NCBI RefSeq assembly: GCF_900636745.1
Contig: NZ_LR134310.1
Span: 992,001-1,056,000, forward strand
Direction: 5' to 3'
DNA: 64,000 bases
From: Actinobacillus equuli
Lineage (GTDB): Bacteria > Pseudomonadota > Gammaproteobacteria > Enterobacterales > Pasteurellaceae
Position numbers and translations under genes: made by a program. The notes under the pieces are model-generated. The model did no database searches, was not told where the DNA came from, and saw only the letters and a list, made by a program, of their open reading frames with translations. The stretch's first letter is position 1, and every line of letters begins with the position of its first letter. Of this stretch, positions 1 to 7,599 are shown piece after piece.

Positions 1-1
1 T

Positions 2-493
2 ATTGATACCTCGGCACTTTGTGATATTTATTCTGATCAAGTTGATGTCGTAGAACCTATTTTCTCAAGCTTCGGTGGCGCATCGTCTTTTTATGGCAAG
101 ATCACCACAGTAAAATGCTTTGAAAACAACGGGTTAATTGCAGAAGTGCTGGAAGAAGAAGGTAACGGTCGTGTGCTGCTCGTAGATGGTGGCGGAGCGG
201 TTCGCCGTGCGTTGATTGATGCGGAATTAGCTCAGTTAGCAGTCGATAACGGTTGGGAAGGCATTATTGTGTACGGTGCGGTGCGTCAACTTGATGTGTT
301 GGAAACTTTAGACATCGGTATTCACGCGTTAGCACCGATTCCTGTTGGTGCCGATGACACGAACATTGGCGAAGTCGATACACCGGTTAACTTCGGCGGC
401 GTGACATTCTTCCCGGAAGATTATGTTTATGCAGATCTCACCGGTATCATCCTCTCACCGGAACTTTTAGATCTCGCCGAATTAGAAGAATAA
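2..493 (+). CDS. rraA: Regulator of ribonuclease activity A (5' end cut by window)
   Basis: Partial gene: the reading frame is open from base 2, and the first residues visible ([19 protein letters not shown]) match the start of RraA, so only one to three codons are missing. RraA proteins bind RNase E and dampen mRNA decay; they have the fold of HMG aldolases. The core motif [17 protein letters not shown] and the segment [17 protein letters not shown] are typical of the family, and the visible length (163 aa) fits the usual ~160. An ATG at 146 is internal and not the start. A hairpin terminator follows directly. Identity comes from recalled family sequence and is strong. Confidence 0.95.
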   Translation: MDTSALCDIYSDQVDVVEPIFSSFGGASSFYGKITTVKCFENNGLIAEVLEEEGNGRVLLVDGGGAVRRALIDAELAQLAVDNGWEGIIVYGAVRQLDVLETLDIGIHALAPIPVGADDTNIGEVDTPVNFGGVTFFPEDYVYADLTGIILSPELLDLAELEE

Positions 494-508
494 AATAGCG
501 TAACGCAG

Positions 509-534
509 AAACCGACCAATTGGTCGGTTTTTTT
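509..534 (+). terminator. Rho-independent terminator of rraA
   Basis: AACCGACCAATTGGTCGGTT is a perfect palindromic stem followed by seven T residues. It lies 16 bases after the rraA stop and may also help end the convergent trmN6 transcript. Confidence 0.85.
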
Positions 535-539
535 GTTGA

Positions 540-1250
540 TTACATATTGAGATAAAACGCCTTAGTCAGCTGTTTAAACGCTTCGGTATATTGATTATCC
601 GAATTATAAATCACCAATTCTTGCGCTTTAAGCGGCACATTTCTGAGCGAAAAACTCACGATCATCCGCTTAGGCTGTTGCCCTTGCTTAGTGATAATTT
701 TGCAAATTTTTGTGCAAAACAGACCACTTGTTTGGCTCTGTACTCGCAATTTTTCTGCTGCATCAAAAGGTAAAATAAAAGTAATTTCACCTTGTTCCGA
801 TAACCATTGTTTTGCTTGTAACAACCAAGCCAAATGACTTTGTGTCGCAGCTCGTGCTAAATCTCGGGCATGCGATCGTGAAGCCAAACTATCAGCGAAA
901 TAGGGCGGATTAGAAACAATCAAATCGAATTTCTTAGCAAAATGATGCTGCAATACATCACCTTGATAGACTTGTAAGCGGTCAGAAAATGCAGAATTTT
1001 GGCAATTTTCGACCGCTTGTTGATAAGCGTTCAAATCTAATTCAAGCGCTGTAATTTGCGTTGTTTCAACCGTTCGCTGCGCTAACATCACCGCCACTAA
1101 ACCGGTGCCGGTACCGAGATCTAAGATCTGATCAACCCCCGCCACATCTGCGCTTGCACCTAATAAGATCCCGTCCGTATTCACTTTCATTGCACATTTA
1201 TCATGTGCGATAAAAAACTGCTTAAATTGAAAACCTTGCGATTTACTCAT
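540..1250 (-). CDS. trmN6: tRNA1(Val) adenine-37 N6-methyltransferase
   Basis: Class I SAM-dependent methyltransferase of the TrmN6/YfiC family, which methylates N6 of A37 in tRNA1(Val). The SAM-binding glycine-rich motif LDLGTGTGLVAVMLAQR lies near residues 43-60 and the N6-adenine methylase signature NPPYF around residue 114. The length of 236 aa agrees with the E. coli protein (about 245 aa). An exact uptake signal core (1012-1020) lies inside the coding sequence. The gene is convergent with rraA. The start at 1250 gives an N-terminus (SKSQGFQFKQFFIAHD) that aligns with the family, although the Shine-Dalgarno is weak. Confidence 0.92.
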   Translation of the reverse strand: MSKSQGFQFKQFFIAHDKCAMKVNTDGILLGASADVAGVDQILDLGTGTGLVAVMLAQRTVETTQITALELDLNAYQQAVENCQNSAFSDRLQVYQGDVLQHHFAKKFDLIVSNPPYFADSLASRSHARDLARAATQSHLAWLLQAKQWLSEQGEITFILPFDAAEKLRVQSQTSGLFCTKICKIITKQGQQPKRMIVSFSLRNVPLKAQELVIYNSDNQYTEAFKQLTKAFYLNM

Positions 1251-1416
1251 CTTGTGCCGTCTTCATCCAAAAATAAAATATCCACTATAATCGCATTGTT
1301 TGTTTGCTTCTACAACTGATCAGAACTAGAATAAGTATTGAATTTTTATTCATTATCAATGCCAAATATTTGGTTTCTTTAAGCATCACAAAAATACAAA
1401 TCAGTAAGGAATGAAG

Positions 1417-2169
1417 ATGAAATTAGTGAAGCAACTCGGTTTTTCCGCATTTGTACTGGCAACGATTGCCGCTTGTGTGAACACCCACCAAATGAATAGC
1501 AAAGCAGAACAAGGCTATATGCAAATGAAGCAACAGAATGCGCAAGCAATCGATAGAACTTCTACGACCGCAAAACGTGTACAAACCATATTCAATCGCA
1601 TGAAACCTCATGCCGAGCAAGCCAATACAACGGGTGTACCGTTCAATTGGGAAATTACCGTATTCCGTTCAAAAGAGTTAAACGCATGGGCAATGGCAGG
1701 TGGAAAAATGGGCTTTTACACCGGGCTTGTTGAGCGCCTAAATATGACGGATGATGAAATTGCAACCGTTATGGGACACGAAATGGCACACGCATTGCAA
1801 GAACATAGTAAATCAGCTTATAACGTCGAAATGACGACCGGTATTTTAGGTGCGGTAGCCGATGCAGCAGTGTCTGTTGCAATTGGGGCAGACACCGGTG
1901 GTTTAGTCAGTACAGGTACGGATTTAATCGTGAATAAACCTTTCTCTCGCAGCCAAGAAACTGAAGCGGATGAAATCGGTTTAATGCTAATGGCACGTGC
2001 AGGTTATAACCCTTCCGCTGCACCAAATGTATGGGTAAAAATGAGTAAAGCGGCTGGTAATTCAGGCATTTCTATCTTCTCAACTCACCCATCTAATGAA
2101 GAACGTCAAGCAAACCTTGAACGTCTTCTTCCGGAAGCGATGAAAGTATATAAAACCAGCAAAAACTAG
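1417..2169 (+). CDS. loiP: M48 family metallopeptidase, outer-membrane lipoprotein (LoiP/YggG-like)
   Basis: A zinc metalloprotease of family M48 in the Oma1/LoiP branch, which degrades damaged envelope proteins in the periplasm. The HExxH motif is at residues 121-125 (HEMAH), and a second zinc-ligand region, ETEADEIGLMLMARAGY, follows. The N-terminus is a lipoprotein signal ending in the lipobox IAAC, so the mature protein is probably acylated. I chose the ATG at 1417, because AAGGA at 1406-1410 has correct spacing to it; the in-frame ATG at 1411 touches that site and would add only MK. The length of 250 aa matches LoiP. Which member of the LoiP/BepA/YcaL group it is cannot be fixed from sequence alone. 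Confidence 0.85.
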   Translation: MKLVKQLGFSAFVLATIAACVNTHQMNSKAEQGYMQMKQQNAQAIDRTSTTAKRVQTIFNRMKPHAEQANTTGVPFNWEITVFRSKELNAWAMAGGKMGFYTGLVERLNMTDDEIATVMGHEMAHALQEHSKSAYNVEMTTGILGAVADAAVSVAIGADTGGLVSTGTDLIVNKPFSRSQETEADEIGLMLMARAGYNPSAAPNVWVKMSKAAGNSGISIFSTHPSNEERQANLERLLPEAMKVYKTSKN

Positions 2170-2190
2170 TTCGTTATACTCCATATCACT

Positions 2191-2226
2191 AAAAGCAGAT
2201 CATTAAACACGATCTGCTTTTCTTTT
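2191..2226 (+). terminator. Rho-independent terminator of the M48 peptidase gene
   Basis: AAAAGCAGATC and GATCTGCTTTT form an 11-bp stem with a short loop, followed by a T-rich run. It lies about 20 bases after the stop codon. Confidence 0.85.
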
Positions 2227-2280
2227 TGCTCAAAAAACAATCAATAAATTTCTTCTCTTTTTAACACATGTGCATAACCG

Positions 2281-2640
2281 CATAACCCATTGTTTTTATT
2301 ATATAATTTATCTATTTACCTCTGCTGTTTAAAGTTATTCACGATCATTATTCCGATCTATCACACTTTTATCCACAGATGATGGGGATAAATAGTCCAC
2401 CAATGTGAATAAAACCCCACACTGGTTGCATAATCTGGAAGGTTATCCATATACTTGCTGAATTATTCTCTAAAACCGCTGATCTATCTACTAAAAAAGA
2501 TCGCATATTGATCTAAAATAAACCTGCATTATCCAGTAAATAAAAACAAGGAGTTAACGAAGTTATTCGATTAGAATACGCATTCGCTTGACAACTTATC
2601 CACAGAGTTATCTACAAAATTGGCTTTAAAGGTTGTTCTA
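2281..2640. other. DnaA-box and GATC cluster in a gene-free region (oriC-like or datA-like)
   Basis: No gene lies between 2170 and 2704. This part holds two perfect DnaA boxes, TTATCCACA, at 2369-2377 and 2596-2604. Near-boxes are TTATTCACG 2335-2343, TTATTCACA on the minus strand (2404-2412), TTATCCATA 2443-2451, TTATCTACA 2608-2616 and a weaker TTATCCAG at 2529. Dam sites (GATC) occur at 2343, 2355, 2481, 2499 and 2510. A very AT-rich stretch at 2291-2317 could be an unwinding element. Such density is characteristic of gammaproteobacterial oriC or of DnaA-titration loci. Against oriC, the rRNA operon at 45-50 kb would be read toward it. Box positions are seen directly; the function is inferred. 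Confidence 0.55.
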
Positions 2641-2704
2641 AGGCGTAAAGTGTGAAACAATCTCACCTATTTTCTCTATTACCTAAAAGAAATAAGGTGG
2701 TTAA

Positions 2705-3322
2705 GTGATCGATTTCGATGGCTACCGCCCAAATGTTGGTATCGTCATTTGTAATAAAGCAGGACAAGTTCTGTGGGCAAAACGGTTTGGACAAAACTCT
2801 TGGCAATTTCCGCAAGGCGGAATTAACGAGGGCGAAAACATTGAAACGGCAATGTACCGTGAGCTCTATGAAGAAGTCGGCTTAACCAAAAAAGATGTAC
2901 GATTATTATGGGCGTCTAAATATTGGCTGAAATATAAATTACCCAAACGCTTAGTGCGTAGTGATGGCTCTCAGCCGGTGTGTATCGGGCAAAAACAACG
3001 TTGGTTTTTGCTACAACTTCTCAGTGATGAAAATTCGATTGATTTAAAAACAACCAAAAGTCCAGAGTTTGACGGTTGGCGTTGGGTGAGCTTTTGGTAT
3101 CCGGTGCGTCAGGTGGTTTCGTTTAAGCGAGATGTGTATCGCAAAGTGATGAAAGAATTTGCCGGTGTGTTATTAAATGAATCGAAAAAAGTAGAAACAG
3201 TTGAAAAACCACGTATAGAACGTACGGAAAAACGAGATGTTCAAAAACGTGACTATCAAAAACGCGAATTTCGCAAACCTAGCCGTGCGTGGAATAATCA
3301 GCAACAGAAAGGAAAATCGTAA
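2705..3322 (+). CDS. rppH: RNA pyrophosphohydrolase (Nudix hydrolase)
   Basis: RppH removes pyrophosphate from the 5' end of triphosphorylated mRNAs, which starts RNase E-dependent decay. The Nudix box occupies residues 38-60 (GGxxxGE...REL.EE.GL). The N-terminus [17 protein letters not shown] is the family hallmark and fixes the GTG start at 2705, preceded by AAGGTGG at 2694-2700. At 205 aa it is about 30 residues longer than E. coli RppH: residues 160-205 form a Lys/Arg-rich tail with repeats of the type [12 protein letters not shown], possibly RNA-binding. The stop overlaps the next start by one base (TAATG), so it is co-transcribed and probably translationally coupled with the TSUP permease. 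Confidence 0.95.
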   Translation: MIDFDGYRPNVGIVICNKAGQVLWAKRFGQNSWQFPQGGINEGENIETAMYRELYEEVGLTKKDVRLLWASKYWLKYKLPKRLVRSDGSQPVCIGQKQRWFLLQLLSDENSIDLKTTKSPEFDGWRWVSFWYPVRQVVSFKRDVYRKVMKEFAGVLLNESKKVETVEKPRIERTEKRDVQKRDYQKREFRKPSRAWNNQQQKGKS

Positions 3323-4110
3323 TGATAGAAGTATTTTTGAGTTGTCTTGCATTAGGTACAATCGTCGGCTTTTTAGCCGGTTTATTCGGTATTGGCGGCG
3401 GTTTAATTATCGTGCCAAGCTTAGTTTACTTATTGCCGATGGCGGGCGTAACGCCGGAAAACTTGATGTCTGCCGCGCTAGGCACCTCATTTTCAACCAT
3501 TGTAATTACCGCATTTTCCTCGGCACAACGTCATCACAAATTGGGTAATGTAGATATACAAGTCAGCAAGTATTTCATTCCTGCTTTAATGACTTCCGTG
3601 TTTCTTGCAGGCTTGGTCATCAGTAATTTAGATGCCAAATTAATGTCGAAAATATTTGCAATCATGGTGTTGTATTTAGCGGCAAGAATGTTGTTTTCTT
3701 TGAAAAAAACACCTCAAATTAAACCGCTTACCACTCAATCTACTATCATAGCTGGTGGTGTGATTGGTATGTTATCAAGTATGGCGGGGATTGCCGGCGG
3801 TGCATTTATCGTACCATTTCTAAATAGCCGTGGTTTTGAAATGAAACGGGCTATCGGTACTTCATCATTCTGCGGCGCATTTTTAGGTTTGTCCGGTACG
3901 ATTAGTTTTATTGTAAGCGGTTGGAATATTGAAATGCCGGATTATTCGCTTGGGTATGTTTATCTACCAGCATTATTCGGCATTACATTAACCTCTTATT
4001 TTACTTCTAAACTGGGAGCGAATGCGGCAAATGTGTTACCAGTCGCAATCTTGAAAAAAGCCTTTGCGGTGATGTTAGTTGCGATTGCGGTTAATATGTT
4101 TTTAAAATAG
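3322..4110 (+). CDS. TSUP (TauE/SafE) family inner-membrane permease
   Basis: An integral membrane protein of 262 aa with about eight hydrophobic segments and the two glycine-rich TSUP half-repeats (GFLAGLFGIGGGLIIVPSLV at residues 16-35 and GMLSSMAGIAGGAFIVPFL at about 150). The family (formerly DUF81) exports or imports small organosulfur anions such as sulfite or sulfoacetate; the substrate of this member is unknown. It overlaps rppH by one base and is followed by a terminator, so rppH and this gene form a two-gene unit. No sulfur gene is adjacent to help assign a substrate; cysJI lies 36 kb away. Confidence 0.85.
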   Translation: MIEVFLSCLALGTIVGFLAGLFGIGGGLIIVPSLVYLLPMAGVTPENLMSAALGTSFSTIVITAFSSAQRHHKLGNVDIQVSKYFIPALMTSVFLAGLVISNLDAKLMSKIFAIMVLYLAARMLFSLKKTPQIKPLTTQSTIIAGGVIGMLSSMAGIAGGAFIVPFLNSRGFEMKRAIGTSSFCGAFLGLSGTISFIVSGWNIEMPDYSLGYVYLPALFGITLTSYFTSKLGANAANVLPVAILKKAFAVMLVAIAVNMFLK

Positions 4111-4125
4111 CTCGATTTTACTTAC

Positions 4126-4154
4126 TCCCCTCTACCTCAGAGGGGAATTTTTTT
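4126..4154 (+). terminator. Rho-independent terminator after the TSUP permease
   Basis: TCCCCTCT and AGAGGGGA form an 8-bp stem with a 5-base loop, followed by ATTTTTTT. It separates rppH-TSUP from lgt, whose Shine-Dalgarno AAAGGA follows at once. Confidence 0.85.
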
Positions 4155-4165
4155 AAAGGAACAAT

Positions 4166-4960
4166 ATGAACGAACAATTTATTCAATTTCCACAAATTGA
4201 TCCGATTATTTTTAGCCTTGGTCCAATCTCCCTACGTTGGTACGGTTTGATGTATTTAATCGGTTTCGGTTTCGCTTATTGGCTAGGTATGCGCCGTGCA
4301 AAAAATTCCAACGGCGTTTGGACAACCGAACAAGTTGATCAGCTTATTTATACCTGCTTCTGGGGCGTGGTATTAGGTGGGCGTATCGGTGATGTGTTTT
4401 TCTATAATTTCGACCGCTTGTTACAGGACCCAATGTTCTTATTCCGTATTTGGGAAGGCGGTATGTCATTCCACGGTGGTTTAATCGGTGTGATTGTTGC
4501 AATGATTTGGGTTTCGTTCCGCCAAAAACGCAGCTTCTGGCAAACATCAGATTTTATTGCGCCACTGATTCCGTTCGGGCTTGGTATGGGACGTATCGGT
4601 AACTTTATCAATGATGAACTTTGGGGACGTGTCACCGATGTGCCTTGGGCGGTATTATTCCCAAGCGGCGGTTATTTACCTCGTCATCCTTCGCAGCTCT
4701 ATGAGTTTTTCTTAGAAGGCGTGGTATTGTTCTTTATTCTCAATGGGTTTATCAAAAAAGCTCGTCCGGCAGGTTCGGTGGCAGGACTGTTCTTAATCGG
4801 TTACGGTGTGTTCCGCTTCTTAGTCGAATATGTGCGTGATATCGACCCGAACGTAAACACGGTAGATGATTTGATTACGCGAGGACAGTTATTATCATTA
4901 CCAATGATTATCGGCGGACTAGCGATAATAATCTGGGCATATTCTCGTAAAAAAGCATAA
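4166..4960 (+). CDS. lgt: Phosphatidylglycerol-prolipoprotein diacylglyceryl transferase
   Basis: Lgt attaches diacylglycerol from phosphatidylglycerol to the lipobox cysteine of prolipoproteins in the inner membrane. The 264-aa protein has the family's seven membrane segments, the start [19 protein letters not shown], the essential H-G-G motif (SFHGGLIG, near residue 105) and the Lgt signature [14 protein letters not shown] around residues 141-154. An uptake signal core (4413-4421) lies in the coding sequence. Its substrates in this window include the LoiP-like and M13 lipoprotein peptidases. Confidence 0.97.
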   Translation: MNEQFIQFPQIDPIIFSLGPISLRWYGLMYLIGFGFAYWLGMRRAKNSNGVWTTEQVDQLIYTCFWGVVLGGRIGDVFFYNFDRLLQDPMFLFRIWEGGMSFHGGLIGVIVAMIWVSFRQKRSFWQTSDFIAPLIPFGLGMGRIGNFINDELWGRVTDVPWAVLFPSGGYLPRHPSQLYEFFLEGVVLFFILNGFIKKARPAGSVAGLFLIGYGVFRFLVEYVRDIDPNVNTVDDLITRGQLLSLPMIIGGLAIIIWAYSRKKA

Positions 4961-4964
4961 TGAC

Positions 4965-5022
4965 AAGCGGTTGAATTTGGTGGAAATTTTGCAAATTTCT
5001 AATGAAATTCAACCGCTTTTTT
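4965..5022 (+). terminator. Terminator of lgt built from an inverted uptake-signal pair
   Basis: AAGCGGTTGAATTT (4965-4978) pairs perfectly with AAATTCAACCGCTT (5005-5018), followed by more T residues. The left arm carries an ACAAGCGGT uptake core. Using an inverted pair of uptake signals as a terminator is a known Pasteurellaceae habit. Confidence 0.75.
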
Positions 5023-5032
5023 ATCGCCTAAA

Positions 5033-5054
5033 TTTTGCGATCGTGATCGAAAAC
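5033..5054 (+). promoter_or_regulatory. CRP-S (Sxy-dependent CRP) site before two small membrane ORFs
   Basis: The 22 bases begin TTTTGCGATCGTGATCGA and end AAAC. They carry the CRP-S hallmarks: the C in TGCGA, the central GATC pair, and flanking T and A tracts. The other CRP-S site in the window (13943-13964, before the competence pseudopilins) shares TTTTGCGATC-TGATCGA with it. The centre is about 76 bases before the ATG at 5120. Possible -10 elements are TAGGCT (5091) and TATGCT (5096), which would put the site near -60. Confidence 0.75.
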
Positions 5055-5119
5055 ACACAAAATTGAGATTGAATCTACCGTGAGATTTTGTAGGCTATGC
5101 TTCAAAAAAAGGAGCTGAT

Positions 5120-5341
5120 ATGTGGAATCTATTTCAACAACCGGTCGAAAGAGAGTCGTTTGAATCTTGGGGAAAAATGTGTGATGATATTGCGAAAGTC
5201 GCATTATTGGCGTTGCCGGTAATCTTATATAGCAAAGAATCATTGGAATTCCGTAGTCTAAATATTTTATTTTTATGTATTATCGCCTACGCTTGTTTAA
5301 CTATCGGAAGAATTTTTCGTCGTGCGTTTAAGGAGAAATAA
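5120..5341 (+). CDS. Small two-helix membrane protein, unknown function, putative competence regulon
   Basis: 73 aa that I do not recognise. An N-terminal amphipathic stretch with several acidic residues (WNLFQQPVERESFESWGKMCDD) is followed by two likely membrane helices, around residues 25-41 (AKVALLALPVILYS) and 48-66 (LNILFLCIIAYACLTIG), and a basic C-terminus (RIFRRAFKEK). A strong Shine-Dalgarno, AAGGAG, lies at 5109-5114. The next ORF starts one base after the stop, so the two form an operon. A CRP-S site lies upstream and a strong terminator downstream, so the unit is compact and looks real. Membership in the Sxy/CRP regulon is inferred from the site only. Confidence 0.75.
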   Translation: MWNLFQQPVERESFESWGKMCDDIAKVALLALPVILYSKESLEFRSLNILFLCIIAYACLTIGRIFRRAFKEK

Positions 5342-5342
5342 A

Positions 5343-5432
5343 ATGGGTTTAACATTAGGATTGGCTATTCTTGCCATACTATCCCTTGCCGCATTAATTT
5401 TTGCAAATTATGCTGTAAAACATTCAAAATAG
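5343..5432 (+). CDS. 29-residue single-helix membrane peptide
   Basis: The ORF reads MGLTLGLAILAILSLAALIF and continues ANYAVKHSK, then TAG. It is almost entirely one hydrophobic helix with a short basic tail. An excellent Shine-Dalgarno (AAGGAG at 5330-5335, 7 bases before the ATG) and a rho-independent terminator right after the stop argue that it is translated. It begins one base after the stop of the 73-aa protein and probably shares its CRP-S-driven transcript. It could be a partner subunit or a membrane-active peptide; there is no evidence to choose. It is too short for standard gene finders. Confidence 0.65.
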   Translation: MGLTLGLAILAILSLAALIFANYAVKHSK

Positions 5433-5434
5433 CC

Positions 5435-5470
5435 AAAAAGCCGTAACCTCTGATTGTTACGGCTTTTTTA
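5435..5470 (+). terminator. Rho-independent terminator after the small membrane ORF pair
   Basis: AAAAAGCCGTAAC and GTTACGGCTTTTT form a 13-bp stem with an 8-base loop, followed by T residues. It begins 3 bases after the 29-aa ORF. Confidence 0.9.
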
Positions 5471-5514
5471 TTTGCTAAAATTAGCTTCAACTGAATTTAG
5501 ATAAGGAAAAAGTT

Positions 5515-6180
5515 ATGACTACAAAATATAAAGTAATTGGTTTCGATCTTGACGGTACATTAGTAAATACCCTACCGGATTTAACTTTGGTGGTTAATTC
5601 GATGTTTGCCGAACATGGTCTGCCGACTACCACTCAAGAAAAAGTATTAACTTGGATTGGTAAAGGTGCGGATATTTTCTTTCAAAATGCGATTGCTTAT
5701 ACAGGACAAGTGTTTGAAGCACAAAAATTAGTGCAGCTACGCACCAGTTTCGATAAATATTATGCGACTTATATTTGTGAAGAAAGTGTACTTTATCCAA
5801 ATGTAAAACAGACATTAGAAACCTTAAAAGCACAAGGTTATACGCTTGTGGTCATCACAAATAAACCAACCAAATTAGTTGAGCCGGTATTAAGCGCATT
5901 CGGGATTTTTGAATTATTCAGCGAATATTTAGGCGGACAATCGTTACCGAAAATCAAACCGCATCCGGATCCGATGTTGTATATCTGTGAAAAATTTGCG
6001 ATTCAGCCAAGTGAAATGTTATTTGTCGGCGATTCGGAAAATGACGTGATTGCCGCCAAAGCCGCCGGTTGTGATGTGGTCGGCTTAACTTACGGCTATA
6101 ACTACAACGTACCAATCGAGCAATCAAACCCAACCTTCGTTACCGGTGAATTTGCCGATGTCTTAAAGTTTGTCAGCTAA
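5515..6180 (+). CDS. gph: Phosphoglycolate phosphatase (HAD family)
   Basis: A haloacid-dehalogenase phosphatase that hydrolyses 2-phosphoglycolate arising from DNA repair. HAD motif I is FDLDGTLVNT (residues 10-19, nucleophile Asp), motif II is VVITNKP near residue 117, and motifs III/IV are KIKPHPDPM and FVGDSENDVIAAKAAG. The length of 221 aa is typical. The order gph-trpS is the same as in E. coli, which supports Gph rather than another HAD hydrolase. An inverted uptake-signal pair separates it from trpS. Confidence 0.9.
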   Translation: MTTKYKVIGFDLDGTLVNTLPDLTLVVNSMFAEHGLPTTTQEKVLTWIGKGADIFFQNAIAYTGQVFEAQKLVQLRTSFDKYYATYICEESVLYPNVKQTLETLKAQGYTLVVITNKPTKLVEPVLSAFGIFELFSEYLGGQSLPKIKPHPDPMLYICEKFAIQPSEMLFVGDSENDVIAAKAAGCDVVGLTYGYNYNVPIEQSNPTFVTGEFADVLKFVS

Positions 6181-6191
6181 TTCTGCTCATA

Positions 6192-6255
6192 ACAAGCGGT
6201 CAAATTTCCTAATCCTTTTGCAAAAAATTTATGGAATTTGACCGCTTGTGCTTTT
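6192..6255 (+). terminator. Inverted uptake-signal pair after gph, probable terminator
   Basis: ACAAGCGGTCAAATT (6192-6206) pairs with AATTTGACCGCTTGT (6235-6249), followed by GCTTTTAT. Both arms are full uptake signal sequences. The T-run is short, so termination may be partial. Confidence 0.6.
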
Positions 6256-6319
6256 ATCGAATGGCAATAAAGGCTAAGATAAGTCCATTCGTTTCTAATT
6301 TAACAAGAGATTATAAAAA

Positions 6320-7348
6320 ATGACCAAACCTATTGTATTTAGTGGTGTGCAGCCATCGGGCGAATTGACGATCGGGAACTATTTAGGCGCATTGCGTAAC
6401 TGGGTGAAAATGCAAGACGATTACGATTGCCTTTTCTGTATTGTTGATTTACACGCCATTACCGTACGCCAAGATCCGGCAGCGTTACGTAAAGCATCTT
6501 TAGACGTATTAGCCCTTTATTTAGCTTGTGGTATCGATCCGAATAAAAGCACGATTTTCATTCAATCGCACGTACCAGAACATACTCAATTAGCGTGGGT
6601 ATTAAATTGCTACACTTATTTCGGTGAAATGAGCCGTATGACCCAATTTAAAGATAAATCGGCACGTTATGAAGAAAACGTAAACGTGGGCTTATTTACT
6701 TACCCTGTATTAATGGCAGCGGATATTTTACTTTATCAAGCAAATCAAGTGCCGGTTGGTGATGACCAAAAACAACACTTAGAAATTACTCGTGATATCG
6801 CCAACCGTTTTAATGCGCTATATGGCAAAAAAGATGCGGAAGGTAATGTAGTTGAGCCGGTTTTCCAAGTACCGGAAGTGTTTATTGCGAAAGCCGGCGC
6901 GCGAGTGATGTCATTGCTTGAACCAACCAAAAAAATGTCGAAATCAGATGACAACCGTAATAATGTCATCGGTTTATTAGAAGACCCGAAAGCGGTTGCG
7001 AAGAAAATCAAACGTGCGATGACCGATGGCGATGAGCCGCCTGTGGTACGTTATGACCGTGAAAATAAAGCCGGCGTATCAAACTTATTAGATATTCTTT
7101 CTGCGGTAAGTGGTAAAACCATTGCGGAATTAGAAGCGGAATTTGAAGGTAAAATGTATGGTCATTTAAAAACCGAAGTAGCGGAACAAGTTTCGGCACT
7201 TCTAACGGATCTTCAAGAGCGTTATAACCACTTCCGTCAAGATGAAGCGTTACTCGAAAAAATCTTCCGAGAAGGGGCGGAAAAAGCTAGAGTACGAGCA
7301 AGAAAAACACTTGAAGAAGTGTATAAATTAGTCGGATTCGTACAATAA
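6320..7348 (+). CDS. trpS: Tryptophanyl-tRNA synthetase
   Basis: A class I aminoacyl-tRNA synthetase charging tRNA-Trp. The HIGH-like motif is [12 protein letters not shown] (residues 12-23) and the KMSKS loop lies in [11 protein letters not shown]. The [15 protein letters not shown] segment for ATP/tRNA contact is present. The length of 342 aa is close to the bacterial norm (330-340). It lies downstream of gph, as in enterobacteria, and ends at a strong terminator. Confidence 0.97.
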   Translation: MTKPIVFSGVQPSGELTIGNYLGALRNWVKMQDDYDCLFCIVDLHAITVRQDPAALRKASLDVLALYLACGIDPNKSTIFIQSHVPEHTQLAWVLNCYTYFGEMSRMTQFKDKSARYEENVNVGLFTYPVLMAADILLYQANQVPVGDDQKQHLEITRDIANRFNALYGKKDAEGNVVEPVFQVPEVFIAKAGARVMSLLEPTKKMSKSDDNRNNVIGLLEDPKAVAKKIKRAMTDGDEPPVVRYDRENKAGVSNLLDILSAVSGKTIAELEAEFEGKMYGHLKTEVAEQVSALLTDLQERYNHFRQDEALLEKIFREGAEKARVRARKTLEEVYKLVGFVQ

Positions 7349-7370
7349 AAAAGCGTTTAATATATATTTA

Positions 7371-7402
7371 AGGCTAAATTGGAAACAATTTAGCCTTTTT
7401 AT
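7371..7402 (+). terminator. Rho-independent terminator of trpS
   Basis: AAGGCTAAATTG and CAATTTAGCCTT form a 12-bp stem with a small loop, followed by TTTATTT. Confidence 0.9.
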
Positions 7403-7514
7403 TTGCTCAAAATGTGATTATTTTTATTTATCAAATTTAATCATATTCATAATAATGATCAGATTATATTGATTTTACTCTTCCTTTTTGTTTTAATCCT
7501 AGCCCCCTTATTTT

Positions 7515-7552
7515 TTAAATATTTATTAAAAGGATCCGTAATAAATATTTAA
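7515..7552. repeat. Perfect 14-bp inverted repeat upstream of the autotransporter protease
   Basis: TTAAATATTTATTA (7515-7528) and TAATAAATATTTAA (7539-7552) are exact inverted copies around a 10-base spacer with GGATCC at its centre. Together they end about 48 bases before the ATG. There is no T-run in the right place for a terminator. It may be an operator or a leader RNA hairpin. A run of six G follows at 7561-7566, between the palindrome and the Shine-Dalgarno. Arms seen directly; function unknown. Confidence 0.7.
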
Positions 7553-7599
7553 TTTTAGATGGGGGGATATTTTCAAATGTATTAGAAGGAAACTAAAAC

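Noticed and set aside
1..493. Start of rraA at the internal ATG (146)
   Set aside because: The frame is open to the window edge with conserved RraA residues before that ATG.
2281..2640. Calling this region oriC outright
   Set aside because: The rRNA operon would face the fork and no usual origin neighbours are present; kept only as a candidate.
3237..3548. 103-residue frame across the rppH-TSUP junction
   Set aside because: Overlaps two well-supported genes in another frame and has no ribosome site.
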